Source: Lineus longissimus
Lineage: Eukaryota > Nemertea > Pilidiophora > Heteronemertea > Lineidae
Direction of reading: 5' to 3'
Assembly: GCF_910592395.1 (NCBI RefSeq)
Contig: NC_088321.1
Coordinates: forward strand, 8,868,001 to 8,932,000
Length of the DNA stretch: 64,000 nucleotides
Part shown: piece after piece, positions 11,152-24,538 of the stretch
How positions within the stretch are numbered: the stretch's first letter is position 1
How the letters are laid out: the number at the start of each line of letters is the position of its first letter
Position numbers and translations under genes: made by a program
Notes under the pieces: generated by a model
The model's input: the letters and a program-made list of their open reading frames with translations, nothing else
What the model was told of the DNA's origin: nothing
The model's database searches: none

Positions 11152-13128
11152 AGCGATATTACACTACTGGCGATGAAAGCTGGTCGGCGATGGCGGTCGC
11201 CGCGACCAATCATGCACATTTTGGTTATGCAGAGTCGAGATGATCAATTGGACAAACTGAGACTGCAATTTTGAGATTCTGCGATGATCAGTTGTCATTA
11301 GACTAGCAGTATTACGCTACTGGCGATGAAAGTTGGTCGGTGTTGGCGCTCGTCGCGACCGATCACGCTCACTTTGGTTATACAGAGTTGAGATGAACGA
11401 TTGGACAAACTGAGACCGCAATTTCGATATTCTGCAATGATAAGTTGTCATTAGATAGTGATATTACACTACTGGCGATGAAAGTCGGTCAGCGATGGCG
11501 CTCGTCGCGACCAATCACGCTCATTTTGGTTATGCAGAGTCGAGATGCTCAATTGGACAAACTGAGACCGCAATTTTGAGATTCTGCGATGATTAGTTGA
11601 CATTAGACTAGCGATATTACACTACTGGCGATGAAAGTTGGTCAGCGATGGCGCTCATCGCGTCCAATGACGCTCACTTTGGTTATACAGAGTCGAGATG
11701 ACCGATTGGACAAATTGAGACCACAATTTCGATATTCTGCGATGATAAGTTGTCATTCGATAGCGATATTACACTGATGGCGTTAAAAGTCAATCGGCGA
11801 TGGTGCTCGTCGCGACCAATCACGCTCACTTTGGTTATACAGAGTCGAGATGACCTATGGTCAAACTGAGACTGCAATTTTGAGATTCAGCGATGATAAG
11901 TTGTCATTCGATAGCGATATTACACTACTGGCGATGAAAGTTGGTCGGCGATGGCGCTCGTCGCGACCAATCACGCACATTTTGGTTATGCAGAGTCGAG
12001 ATGCTCAATTGGACAAACTGAGACCGCAATTTTGAGATTCTGCGATGATCAGTTGTCATAAGACTAGCAATATTACGCAACTGGCGATGAAAGTTGGTCG
12101 GTGTTGGCGCTCGTCGCGACCGATCACGCTCACTTTGGTTATACAGAGTTGAGATGAACGATTGGACAAACTGAGACCGCAATTTCGATATTCTGCGATG
12201 ATAAGTTGTCATTCGATAGCGATATTACCATACTGGCGATGAAAGTCGGTCGGCGATGGCGCTCGTCACGACCAATCACGCTCACTTTGGTTATGCAGAG
12301 TCGAGATGACCTATGGTCAAACTGAGACTGCAATTTTGAGATTCTGCGATGATAAGTTGTCATTCGATAGCGATATTACACTACTGGCGATGAAAGTTGG
12401 TCGGCGATGGCACTCGTCGCGACCAATCACGCACATTTTGGTTATGCAGAGTCGAGATGATCAATTGGACAAACTGAGACCGCAATTTTAAGATTCTGCG
12501 ATGATCAGTTGTCATTAGATTAGCAATGTTACGCTACTGGCGATGAAAGTCGGTCGGTGATGGCGCTCGTCGCGACCGATCACGCTCACTTTGGTTATAC
12601 AGAGTTGAGATGAACGATTGGACAAACTGAGACCGCAATTTCGAGATTCTGCGATGATAAGTTGTCATTCGATAGCGATATTAAACTACTGGCGATGAAA
12701 GTCGGTCGGCGATGGCGCTCGTCGCGACCAATCACGCACATTTTGGTTATGCAGAGTGGAGATGATCAATTGGACAAACTGAGACTGCAATTTTGAGATT
12801 CTGCGATGATCAGTTGTCATTCGATAGCAATATTACACTGCTGGCGATGAAAGTCGGTCGGCGATGGCGCTCGTCGCGTTCAATCACGCTCATTTTGGTT
12901 ATACAGAGTCGGGATGACCGATTGAACAAATTGAGACAACAATTTCGATATTCTGCGATGATAAGTTGTCATTCGATAGTGATATTACACTGATGGCGAT
13001 GAAAGTCAATCGGCGATGGTGCTCGTCGCGACCAATCACGCTCACTTTGGTTATGCAGAGTCGCTATGACCTATGGTCAAACTGAGACTGCAATTTTGAG
13101 ATTCTGCGATGATAAGTTGTCATTCGGT
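11152..13128 (+). repeat. 13-mer HOR unit, 1977 bp, tandemly duplicated
   Basis: The order is A-B-C-D-E-(A/C)-B3-E2-A2-B2-C3-H-E. Marks cattcggtagcg (about 11144 and 13121) and gatggcgttaaaag (about 11776 and 13753) recur exactly 1977 bp apart, so this unit was duplicated recently. From about 12000 the block also matches 3077 onward at offset 8923. Confidence 0.9.
11913..12065 (+). repeat. Chimeric A/C monomer
   Basis: The front is class A (ggtcggcgatggcgctcg, acgcacattttgg, ttatgcagagtcgagatg). From gctcaattgg on it is C/BC type, ending gtcataagact. The switch lies near 11960-12003. It joins the 11.1-12.0 kb pentamer to a copy of 3077-6077. Confidence 0.85.
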
Positions 13129-14955
13129 AGCGATATTACACTACTGGCGATGAAAGTTGGTCGGCGATGGCGGTCGCCGCGACCAATCATGCACATTTTG
13201 GTTATGCAGAGTCGAGATGATCAATTGGACAAACTGAGACTGCAATTTTGAGATTCTGCGATGATCAGTTGTCATTAGACTAGCAGTATTACGCTACTGG
13301 CGATGAAAGTTGGTCGGTGTTGGCGCTCGTCGCGACCGATCACGCTCACTTTGGTTATACAGAGTTGAGATGAACGATTGGACAAACTGAGACCGCAATT
13401 TCGATATTCTGCAATGATAAGTTGTCATTAGATAGTGATATTACACTACTGGCGATGAAAGTCGGTCAGCGATGGCGCTCGTCGCGACCAATCACGCTCA
13501 TTTTGGTTATGCAGAGTCGAGATGCTCAATTGGACAAACTGAGACCGCAATTTTGAGATTCTGCGATGATTAGTTGACATTAGACTAGCGATATTACACT
13601 ACTGGCGATGAAAGTTGGTCAGCGATGGCGCTCATCGCGTCCAATGACGCTCACTTTGGTTATACAGAGTCGAGATGACCGATTGGACAAATTGAGACCA
13701 CAATTTCGATATTCTGCGATGATAAGTTGTCATTCGATAGCGATATTACACTGATGGCGTTAAAAGTCAATCGGCGATGGTGCTCGTCGCGACCAATCAC
13801 GCTCACTTTGGTTATACAGAGTCGAGATGACCTATGGTCAAACTGAGACTGCAATTTTGAGATTCAGCGATGATAAGTTGTCATTCGATAGCGATATTAC
13901 ACTACTGGCGATGAAAGTTGGTCGGCGATGGCGCTCGTCGCGACCAATCACGCACATTTTGGTTATGCAGAGTCGAGATGATCAATTGGACAAACTGAGA
14001 CTGCAATTTTGAGATTCTGCGATGATCAGTTGTCATTAGACTAGCAGTATTACGCTACTGGCGATGAAAGTCGGTCGGTGTTGGCGCTCGTCGCGACCGA
14101 TCACACTCATTTTGGTTATACAGAGTTGAGATGAACGATTGGACAAACTGAGACCGCAATTTCGATATTCTGCAATGATAAGTTGTCATCAGATAGTGAT
14201 ATTACACTACTGGCGATGAAAGTCGGTCGGCGATGGCGCTCGTCGCGACCAATCACGCTCATTTTGGTTATGCAGAGTCGAGATGCTCAATTGGACAAAC
14301 TGAGACCGCAATTTTGAGATTCTGCGATGATCAGTTGTCATTAGACTAGCAATATTACGCTACTGGCGATGAAAGTTGGTCGGTGTTGGCGCTCGTCGCG
14401 ACCGATCACGCTCACTTTGGTTATACAGAGTTGAGATGAACGATTGGACAAACTGAGACCGCAATTTTGATATTCTGCAATGATAAGTTGTCATTAGATA
14501 GTGATATTACACTACTGGCGATGAAAGTCGGTCGGCGATGGCGCTCGTCGCGACCAATCAAGCTCATTTTGGTTATGCAGAGTTGAGATGCTCAATTGGA
14601 CAAACTGAGACCGCAATTTTGAGATTCTGCGATGATTAGTTGACATTAGACTAGCGATATTACACTACTGGCGATGAAAGTCGGTCAGCGATGGCGCTCA
14701 TCGCGTCCAATCACGCTCACTTTAGTTATACAGACTCGAGGTGACCGATTGGACAAATTGAGACCACAATTTCGATATTCTGCGATGATAAGTTGTCATT
14801 CGATAGCGATATTACACTGATGGCGATGAAAGTCAATCGGCAATGGTGCTCGTCGCGACCAATCACGCTCACTTTGGTCATGCAGAGTCGAGATGACCTA
14901 TGGTCAAACTGAGACTGCAATTTTGAGATTCTGCGATGATAAGTTGTCATTCGAT
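13129..14955 (+). repeat. Pentamer plus intact 7-mer HOR (761 + 1066 bp)
   Basis: ABCDE occupies 13129-13889. A-B-C2-B-C-D-E occupies 13890-14955, starting at 13890, 14043, 14195, 14348, 14500, 14653 and 14805. It matches 4206-6032 at offset 8923, sharing gttgtcatcagatag near 5262 and 14185 and cagactcgag near 5809 and 14732. It ends with a true E rather than E2. Confidence 0.9.
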
Positions 14956-15869
14956 AGCGATATTACACTACTGGCGATGAAAGTTGGTCGGCGATGGCGC
15001 TCGTCGCGACCAATCACGCACATTTTGGTTATGCAGAGTCGAGATGATCAATTGGACAAACTGAGACTGCAATTTTGAGATTCTGCGATGATCAGTTGTC
15101 ATTAGACTAGCAGTATTACGCTACTGGCGATGAAAGTTGGTCGGTGTTGGCACTCGTCGCGACCGATCACGCTCACTTTGGTTATGCAGAGTCGAGATGC
15201 TCAATTGGACAAACTGAGACCGCAATTTTGAGATTCTGCGATGATCAGTTGTCATAAGACTAGCAATATTACGCAACTGGCGATGAAAGTTGGTCGGTGT
15301 TGGCGCTCGTCGCGACCGATCACGCTCACTTTGGTTATACAGAGTTGAGATGAACGATTGGACAAACTGAGACCGCAATTTCGATATTCTGCGATGATAA
15401 GTTGTCATTCGATAGCGATATTACCATACTGGCGATGAAAGTCGGTCGGCGATGGCGCTCGTCACGACCAATCACGCTCACTTTGGTTATGCAGAGTCGA
15501 GATGACCTATGGTCAAACTGAGACTGCAATTTTGAGATTCTGCGATGATAAGTTGTCATTCGATAGCGATATTACACTACTGGCGATGAAAGTTGGTCGG
15601 CGATGGCACTCGTCGCGACCAATCACGCACATTTTGGTTATGCAAAGTCGAGATGATCAATTGGACAAACTGAGACCGCAATTTTAAGATTCTGCGATGA
15701 TCAGTTGTCATTAGATTAGCAATGTTACGCTACTGGCGATGAAAGTTGGTCGGTGATGGCGCTCGTCGCGACCGATCACGCTCACTTTGGTTATACAGAG
15801 TTGAGATGAACGATTGGACAAACTGAGACCGCAATTTCGATATTCTGTGATGATAAGTTGTCATTTGAT
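14956..15869 (+). repeat. 6-mer block A-BC-B3-E2-A2-B2 (914 bp)
   Basis: It follows 2837-3750 at offset 12119 and shares cataagactag, attaccatactgg and agcaatgtta. At about 15840 it leaves that template (gatattctgtgatg and catttgatagtg instead of cgagattctgcg). This is the transition from domain P1 to Q1. Confidence 0.87.
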
Positions 15870-17846
15870 AGTGATATTACACTACTGGCGATGAAAGTCG
15901 GTCGGCGATGGCGCTCGTCGCGACCAATCACGCACATTTTGGTTATGCAGAGTGGAGATGATCAATTGGACAAACTGAGACTGCAATTTTGAGATTCTGC
16001 GATGATCAGTTGTCATTAGACTAGCAATATTACGCTACTGGCGATGAAAGTCGGTCGGCGATGGCGCTCGTCGCGACTGATCACGCTCACTTTGGTTATA
16101 CAGAGTTGAGATGAACGATTGGACAAACTGAGACCGCAATTTCGATATTCTGCGATGATAAGTTGTCATTCGATAGCGATATTACACTACTGGCGATGAA
16201 AGTCGGTCGGCGATGGCGCTCGTCACGACCAATCACGCTCACTTTGGTTATGCAGAGTCGAAATGACCTATGGTCAAACTGAGACTGCAATTTTGAGATT
16301 CTGCGATGATAAGTTGTCATTCGATAGCGATATTACACTACTGGCGATGAAAGTTGGTCGGCGATGGCACTCGTCGCGACCAATCACGCACATTTTGGTT
16401 ATGCAGAGTCGAGATGATCAATTGGACAAACTGAGACCGCAATTTTAAGATTCTGCGATGATCAGTTGTCATTAGACTAGCAATATTACGCTTCTGGCGA
16501 TGAAAGTTGTTCGGTGATGGCGCTCGTCGCGACCGATCACGCTCACTTTGGTTATACAGAGTTAAGATGAACGATTGGACAAACTGAGACCGCAATTTCG
16601 ATATTCTGTGATGATAAGTTGTCATTCGATAGTGATATTGCACTACTGGCGATGAAAGTCGATCGGCGATGGCGCTCGTCGCGACCAATCACGCTCATTT
16701 TGGTTATGCAGAGTCGAGATGATCTATTGGACAAACTGAGACTGCAATTTTGAGATTCTGCGATGATCAGTTGTCATTAGACTAGCAATATTACGCTACT
16801 GGCGATGAAAGTCGGTCGGCGATGGCGCTCGTCGCGACCGATCACGCTCACTTTGGTTATACAGAGTTGAGATGACCGATTGGACAAACTGAGACCGCAA
16901 TTTCGAGATTCTGCGATGATAAGTTGTCATTCGATAGCGATATTACACTACTGGCGATGAAAGTCGGTCGGCGATGGCGCTTGTCGCGTTCAATCATGCT
17001 CATTTTGGTTATACAGAGTTGAGATGACCGATTGGACAAATTGAGACAACAATTTCGATATTCTGCGATGATAAGTTGTCATTCGATAGCAATATTACAC
17101 TGCTGGCGATGAAAGTCGGTCGGCGATGGCGCTCGTCGCGTTCAATCACGCTCATTTTGGTTATACAGAGTCGAGATGCTCAATTGAACAAATTGAGACA
17201 ACAATTTCGATATTCTGCGATGATAAGTTGTCATTCGATAGTGATATTACACTGATGGCGATGAAAGTCAATCGGTGATGGTGCTCGTCGCGACCAATCA
17301 CGCTCACTTTGGTTATGCAGAGTCGCTATGACCTATGGTCAAACTGAGACTGCAATTTTGAGATTCTGCGATGATAAGTTGTCATTCGATAGCGATATTA
17401 CACTACTGGCGATGAAAGTTGGTCGGCGATGGCGGTCGCCGCGACCAATCATGCACATTTTGGTTATGCAGAGTCGAGATGATCAATTGGACAAACTGAG
17501 ACTGCAATTTTGAGATTCTGCGATGATCAGTTGTCATTAGACTAGCAGTATTACGCTACTGGCGATGAAAGTTGGTCGGTGTTGGCGCTCGTCGCGACCG
17601 ATCACGCTCACTTTGGTTATACAGAGTTGAGATGAACGATTGGACAAACTGAGACCGCAATTTCGATATTCTGCAATGATAAGTTGTCATTCGATAGTGA
17701 TATTACACTGATGGCGATGAAAGTCAATCGGCGATGGTGCTCGTCGCGACCAATCTTGCTCACTTTGGTTATGCAGAGTCGCTATGACCTATGGTCAAAC
17801 TGAGACTGCAATTTTGAGATTCTGCGATGATAAGTTGTCATTCGAT
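15870..17846 (+). repeat. HOR block C3-G-E2-A2-B2-C3-G-F-H-E-A-B-E (1977 bp)
   Basis: This is the first Q-domain block: thirteen monomers and no D. From about 16100 it matches 45459 onward at offset 29359. Marks include gaaatgacctatgg near 16260, gagttaagatg near 16560, and attgcactactgg near 16638. It ends with an ABE trimer (17391-17846). The equality with the 13-mer length near 11-13 kb is a coincidence of monomer number, not of content. Confidence 0.88.
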
Positions 17847-20583
17847 AGCGATATTACACTACTGGCGATGAAAGTTGGTCGGCGATGGCGGTCGCCGCGA
17901 CCAATCATGCACATTTTGGTTATGCAGAGTCGAGATGATCAATTGGACAAACTGAGACTGCAATTTTGAGATTCTGCGATGATCAGTTGTCATTAGACTA
18001 GCAGTATTACGCTACTGGCGATGAAAGTTGGTCGGTGTTGGCGCTCGTCGCGACCGATCACGCTCACTTTGGTTATGCAGAGTCGAGATGCTCAATTGGA
18101 CAAACTGAGACCGCAATTTTGAGATTCTGCGATGATCAGTTGTCATTAGACTAGCAATATTACGCAACTGGCGATGAAAGTTGGTCGGTGTTGGCGCTCG
18201 TCGCGACCGATCACGCTCACTTTGGTTATACAGAGTTGAGATGAACGATTGGACAAACTGAGACCGCAATTTCGATATTCTGCGATGATAAGTTGTCATT
18301 CGATAGCGATATTACACTACTGGCGATGAAAGTTGGTCGGCGATGGCACTCGTCGCGACCAATCACGCACATTTTGGTTATGCAGAGTCGAGATGATCAA
18401 TTGGACAAACTGAGACCGCAATTTTAAGATTCTGCGATGATCAGTTGTCATTAGACTAGCAATATTACGCTACTGGCGATGAATGTTGGTCGGTGATGGC
18501 GCTCGTCGCGACCGATCACGCTCACTTTGGTTATACAGAGTTGAGATGAACGATTGGACAAACTGAGACCGCAATTTCGATATTCTGTGATGATAAGTTG
18601 TCATTCGATAGTGATATTAAACTACTGGCGATGAAAGTCGGTCGGCGATGGCGCTCGTCGCGACCAATCACGCACATTTTGGTTATGCAGAGTCGAGATG
18701 ATCAATTGGACAAACTGAGACTGCAATTTTGAGATTCTGCGATGATCAGTTGTCATTAGACTAGCAATATTACGCTACTGGCGATGAAAGTCGGTCGGCG
18801 ATGGCACTCGTCGCGACCGATCACGCTCACTTTGGCTGTACAGAGTTGAGATGAACGATTGGACAAACTGAGACCGCAATTTTGATATTCTGCGATGATA
18901 AGTTGTCATTCGATAGCGATATTACACTACTGGCGATGAAAGTCGGTCGGCGATGGCGCTCGTCACGACCAATCACGCTCACTTTGGTTATGCAGAGTCG
19001 AAATGACCTATGGTCAAACTGAGACTGCAATTTTGAGATTCTGCGATGATAAGTTGTCATTCGATAGCGATATTACACTACTGGCGATGAAAGTTGGTCA
19101 GCGATGGCACTCGTCGCGACCAATCACGCACATTTTGGTTATGCAGAGTCGAGATGATCAATTGGACAAACTGAGACCGCAATTTTAAGATTCTGCGATG
19201 ATCAGTTGTCATTAGACTAGCAATATTACGCTACTGGCGATGAAAGTTGGTCGGTGATGGCGCTCGTCGCGACCAATGCTCACTTTGGTTATACAGAGTT
19301 AAGATGAACGATTGGACAAACTGAGACCGCAATTTCGATATTCTGTGATGATAAGTTGTCATTCGATAGTGATATTGCACTACTGGCGATGAAAGTCGAT
19401 CGGCGATGGCGCTCGTCGCGACCAATCACGCTCATTTTGGTTATGCAGAGTCGAGATGATCAATTGGACAAACTGAGACTGCAATTTTGAGATTCTGCGA
19501 TGATCAGTTGTCATTAGACTAGCAATATTACGCTACTGGCGATGAAAGTCGGTCGGCGATGGCGCTCGTCGCGACCGATCACGCTCACTTTGGTTATACA
19601 GAGTTGAGATGACCGATTGGACAAACTGAGACCGCAATTTCGAGATTCTGCGATGATAAGTTGTCATTCGATAGCGATATTACACTACTGGCGATGAAAG
19701 TCGGTCGGCGATGGCGCTTGTCGCGTTCAATCATGCTCATTTTGGTTATACAGAGTTGAGATGACCGATTGGACAAATTGAGACAACAATTTCGATATTC
19801 TGCGATGATAAGTTGTCATTCGATAGCAATATTACACTGCTGGCGATGAAAGTCGGTCGGCGATGGCGCTCGTCGCGTTCAATCACGCTCATTTTGGTTA
19901 TACAGAGTCGAGATGATCAATTGAACAAATTGAGACAACAATTTCGATATTCTGCGATGATAAGTTGTCATTCGATAGTGATATTACACTGATGGCGATG
20001 AAAGTCAATCGGCGATGGTGCTCGTCGCGACCAATCACGCTCACTTTGGTTATGCAGAGTCGCTATGACCTATGGTCAAACTGAGACTGCAATTTTGAGA
20101 TTCTGCGATGATAAGTTGTCATTCGATAGCGATATTACACTACTGGCGATGAAAGTTGGTCGGCGATGGCGGTCGCCGCGACCAATCATGCACATTTTGG
20201 TTATGCAGAGTCGAGATGATCAATTGGACAAACTGAGACTGCAATTTTGGGATTCTGCGATGATCAGTTGTCATTAGACTAGCAGTATTACGCTACTGGC
20301 GATGAAAGTTGGTCGGTGTTGGCGCTCGTCGCGACCGATCACGCTCACTTTGGTTATACAGAGTTGAGATGAACGATTGGACAAACTGAGACCGCAATTT
20401 CGATATTCTGCAATGATAAGTTGTCATTCGATAGTGATATTACACTGATGGCGATGAAAGTCAATCGGCAATGGTGCTCGTCGCGACCAATCTTGCTCAC
20501 TTTGGTTATGCAGAGTCGCTATGACCTATGGTCAAACTGAGACTGCAATTTTGAGATTCTGCGATGATAAGTTGTCATTCGAT
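17847..20583 (+). repeat. 18-mer HOR (2737 bp)
   Basis: The order is A-BC-B3-A2-B2-C3-G-E2-A2-B2-C3-G-F-H-E-A-B-E. It is homologous to 46750-49641, which has one extra F and lacks the 3-base deletion seen here near 19277 (gaccaat followed directly by gctcac). G at 18763 carries ggctgtacag. The related ggctatacag is found near 39975. Confidence 0.88.
19271..19284 (+). other. 3-bp deletion in a B2 monomer
   Basis: The sequence reads gaccaatgctcac where the class has gaccgatcacgctcac. Three bases (cac) are missing, giving a 149-bp monomer. I saw it in this copy only, so it postdates the duplication shared with about 48.2 kb. Confidence 0.85.
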
Positions 20584-22865
20584 AGCGATATTACACTACT
20601 GGCGATGAAAGTTGGTCGGCGATGGCGGTCGCCGCGACCAATCATGCACATTTTGGTTATGCAGAGTCGAGATGATCAATTGGACAAACTGAGACTGCAT
20701 TTTTGAGATTCTGCGATGATCAGTTGTCATTAGACTAGCAGTATTACGCTATTGGCGATGAAAGTTGGTCGGTGTTGGCGCTTGTCGCGACCGATCACGC
20801 TCACTTTGGTTATGCAGAGTCGAGATGCTCAATTGGACAAACTGAGACCGCAATGTTGAGATTCTGCGATGATCAGTTGTCATTAGACTAGCAATATTAC
20901 GCAACTGGCGATGAAAGTTGGTCGGTGTTGGCGCTCGTCGCGACCGATCACGCTCACTTTGGTTATACAGAGTTGAGATGACCGATTTGACAATCTGAGA
21001 CAGCTATTTCGAGATTCTGCGATGATAAGTTGCCATTCAATAGCGATATTACATTACTGGCAATGAAAGTCGGTCGGCGATTGCGCTTGTCGCGACCGAT
21101 CACGCTTACATTGGTTATGCAGAGTCGAGATGACCTATGGTCAAACTGAGACTGCAATTTTGAGATTCTGCGATGATAAGTTGTCATTCGATAGCGATAT
21201 TACACTACTGGCGATGAAAGTTGGTCGGCGATGGCACTCGTCGCGACCAATCACGCACATTTTGGTTATGCAGAGTCGAGATGATGAATTGGACAAACTG
21301 AGACCGCAATTTTAAGATTCTGCGATGATCAGTTGTCATTAGACTAGCAATATTACGCTACTGGCGATGAAAGTTGGTCGGTGATGGCGCTCGTCGCGAC
21401 CGATCACGCTCATTTTGGTTATACAGAGTTGAGATGAACGATTGGACAAACTGAGACCGCAATTTCGATATTCTGTGATGATAAGTTGTCATTCGATAGT
21501 GATATTACACTACTGGCGATGAAAGTCGGTCGGCGATGGCGCTCGTCGCGACCAATCACACACATTTTGGTTATGCAGAGTCGAGATGATCAATTGGACA
21601 AACTGAGACTGCAATTTTGAGATTCTGCGATGATCAGTTGTCATTAGACTAGCAATATTACGCTACTGGCGATGAAAGTCGGTCGGCGATGGCGCTCGTC
21701 GCGACTGATCACGCTCACTTTGGTTATACAGAGTTGAGATGACCAATTGGACAAACTGAGACCGCAATTTCGAGATTCTGCGATGATAAGTTGTCATTCG
21801 ATAGCGATATTACACTACTGGCGATGAAAGTCGGTCGGCGATGGCGCTTGTCGCGTTCAATCATGCTCATTTTGGTTATACAGAGTTGAGATGACCGATT
21901 GGACAAACTGAGACCGCAATTTCGAGATTCTGCGATGATAAGTTGTCATTCGATAGCAATATTAAACTACTGGCGATGAAAGTCGGTCGGCGATGGCGCT
22001 CGTCGCGTTCAATCACGCTCATTTTGGTTATACAGAGTCGAGATGACCGATTGGACAAATTGAGACAACAATTTCGATATTCTGCGATGATAAGTTGTCA
22101 TTCGATAGCGATATTACACTACTGGCGATGAAAGTCGGTCGGCGATGGCGCTCGTCGCGTTCAATCACGCTCATTTTGGTTATACAGAGTCGAGATGACC
22201 GATTGAACAAATTGAGACAACAATTTCGATATTCTGCGATGATAAGTTGTCATTCGATAGTGATATTACACTGATGGCGATGAAAGTCAATCGGCGATGG
22301 TGCTCGTCGCGACCAATCACGCTCACTTTGGTTATGCAGAGTCGCTATGACCTATGGTCAAACTGAGACTGCAATTTTGAGATTCTGCGATGATAAGTTG
22401 TCATTCGATAGCGATATTACACTACTTGCGATGAAAGTTGGTCGGCGATGGCGGTCGCCGCGACCAATCATGCACATTTTGGTTATGCAGAGTCGAGATG
22501 ATCAATTGGACAAACTGAGACTGCAATTTTGAGATTCTGCGATGATCAGTTGTCATTAGACTAGCAGTATTACGCTACTGGCGATGAAAGTTGGTCGGTG
22601 TTGGCGCTCGTCGCGACCGATAACGCTCACTTTGGTTATACAGAGTTGAGATGAACGATTGGACAAACTGAGACCGCAATTTTGATATTCTGCAATGATA
22701 AGCTGTCATTCGATAGTGATATTACACTGATGGCGATGAAAGTCAATCGGCGATGGTGCTCGTCGCGACCAATCACGCTCACTTTGGTTATGCAGAGTCG
22801 CTATGACCTATGGTCAAACTGAGACTGCAATTTTGAGATTTTGCGATGATAAGTTGTCATTCGAT
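20584..22865 (+). repeat. 15-mer HOR copy 1 (2282 bp), with E3
   Basis: The order is A-BC-B3-E3-A2-B2-C3-G-F-F-F/H-E-A-B-E. It is the first half of a 3955-bp composite repeated at 24539. Marks shared at +3955 are ttttgggattctg just upstream (near 20247), gatgatgaattgg near 21280, atcacacacatt near 21555, and cacacttgcg-type changes (actacttgcgatg) near 22423. Confidence 0.9.
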
Positions 22866-24538
22866 AGCGATATTACACTACTGGCGATGAAAGTTGGTCG
22901 GCGATGGCGGTCGCCGCGACCAATCATGCACATTTTGGTTATGCAGAGTCGAGATGATCAATTGGACAAACTGAGACTGCATTTTTGAGATTCTGCGATG
23001 ATCAGTTGTCATTAGACTAGCAGTATTACGCTACTGGCGATGAAAGTTGGTCGGTGTTGGCGCTTGTCGCGACCGATCACGCTCACTTTGGTTATGCAGA
23101 GTCGAGATGCTCAATTGGACAAACTGAGACCGCAATTTTGAGATTCTGCGATGATCAGTTGTCATTAGACTAGCAATATTACGCAACTGGCGATGAAAGT
23201 TGGTCGGTGTTGGCGCTCGTCGCGACCGATTACGCTCACTTTGGTTATACAGAGTTGAGATGAACGATTGGACAAACTGAGACCGCAATTTCGATATTCT
23301 GCGATGATAAGTTGCCATTCAATAGCGATATTACATTACTGGCAATGAAAGTCGGTCGGCGATTGCGCTTGTCGCGACCGATCACGCTTACATTGGTTAT
23401 GCAGAGTCGAAATGACCTATGGTCAAACTGAGACCGCAATTTCGAGATTCTGCGATGATAAGTTGTCATTCGATAGCGATATTACACTACTGGCGATGAA
23501 AGTCGGTCGGCGATGGCGCTCGTCGCGTTCAATCACGCTCATTTTGGTTATACAGAGTTGAGATGACCGATTGGACAAATTGAGGCCACAATTTCGATAT
23601 TCTACAATGATAAGTTGTCATTCGATAGCAATATTACACTGCTGGCGATGAAAGTCGGTCGGCGATGGCGCTCGTCGCGTTCAATCACGCTCATTTTGGT
23701 TATACAGAGTCGAGATGACCGATTGAACAAATTGAGACAACAATTTTGAGATTCTGCGATGATCAGTTGTCATTAGACTAGCAGTATTACGCTACTGGCG
23801 ATGAAAGTTGGTCGGTGTTGGCGCTCGTCGCGACCGATAACGCTCACTTTGGTTATACAGAGTTGAGATGAACGATTGGACAAACTGAGACCGCAATTTT
23901 GATATTCTGCAATGATAAGCTGTCATTCGATAGTGATATTACACTGATGGCGATGAAAGTCAATCGGCGATGGTGCTCGTCGCGACCAATCACGCTCACT
24001 TTGGTTATGCAGAGTCGCTATGACCTATGGTCAAACTGAGACTGCAATTTTGAGATTTTGCGATGATAAGTTGTCATTCGATAGCGATATTACACTACTG
24101 GCGATGAAAGTTGGTCGGCGATGGCGGTCGCCGCGACCAATCATGCACATTTTGGTTATGCAGAGTCGAGATGATCAATTGGACAAACTGAGACTGCAAT
24201 TTTGGGATTCTGCGATGATCAGTTGTCATTAGACTAGCAGTATTACGCTACTGGCGATGAAAGTTGGTCGGTGTTGGCGCTCGTCGCGACCGATCACGCT
24301 CACTTTGGTTATACAGAGTTGAGATGAACGATTGGACAAACTGAGACCGCAATTTCGATATTCTGCAATGATAAGTTGTCATTCGATAGTGATATTACAC
24401 TGATGGCGATGAAAGTCAATCGGCAATGGTGCTCGTCGCGACCAATCTTGCTCACTTTGGTTATGCAGAGTCGCTATGACCTATGGTCAAACTGAGACTG
24501 CAATTTTGAGATTCTGCGATGATAAGTTGTCATTCGAT
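22866..24538 (+). repeat. 11-mer HOR (1673 bp), deleted derivative of the 15-mer
   Basis: The order is A-BC-B3-E3-F-(H/A chimera)-B-E-A-B-E, starting at 22866, 23019, 23172, 23324, 23475, 23627, 23780, 23932, 24083, 24236 and 24388. Relative to the 15-mer it lacks A2-B2-C3-G-F. The monomer at 23627 begins as H (cactgctgg) and ends as A (gatcagttgtcattagact), which marks an exchange inside it. Confidence 0.88.

Noticed and set aside
11152-17846. Homology of the two 1977-bp blocks (11152-13128 and 15870-17846)
   Set aside because: Equal length results from 13 monomers with the same balance of +1 and -1 lengths. The monomer orders differ.
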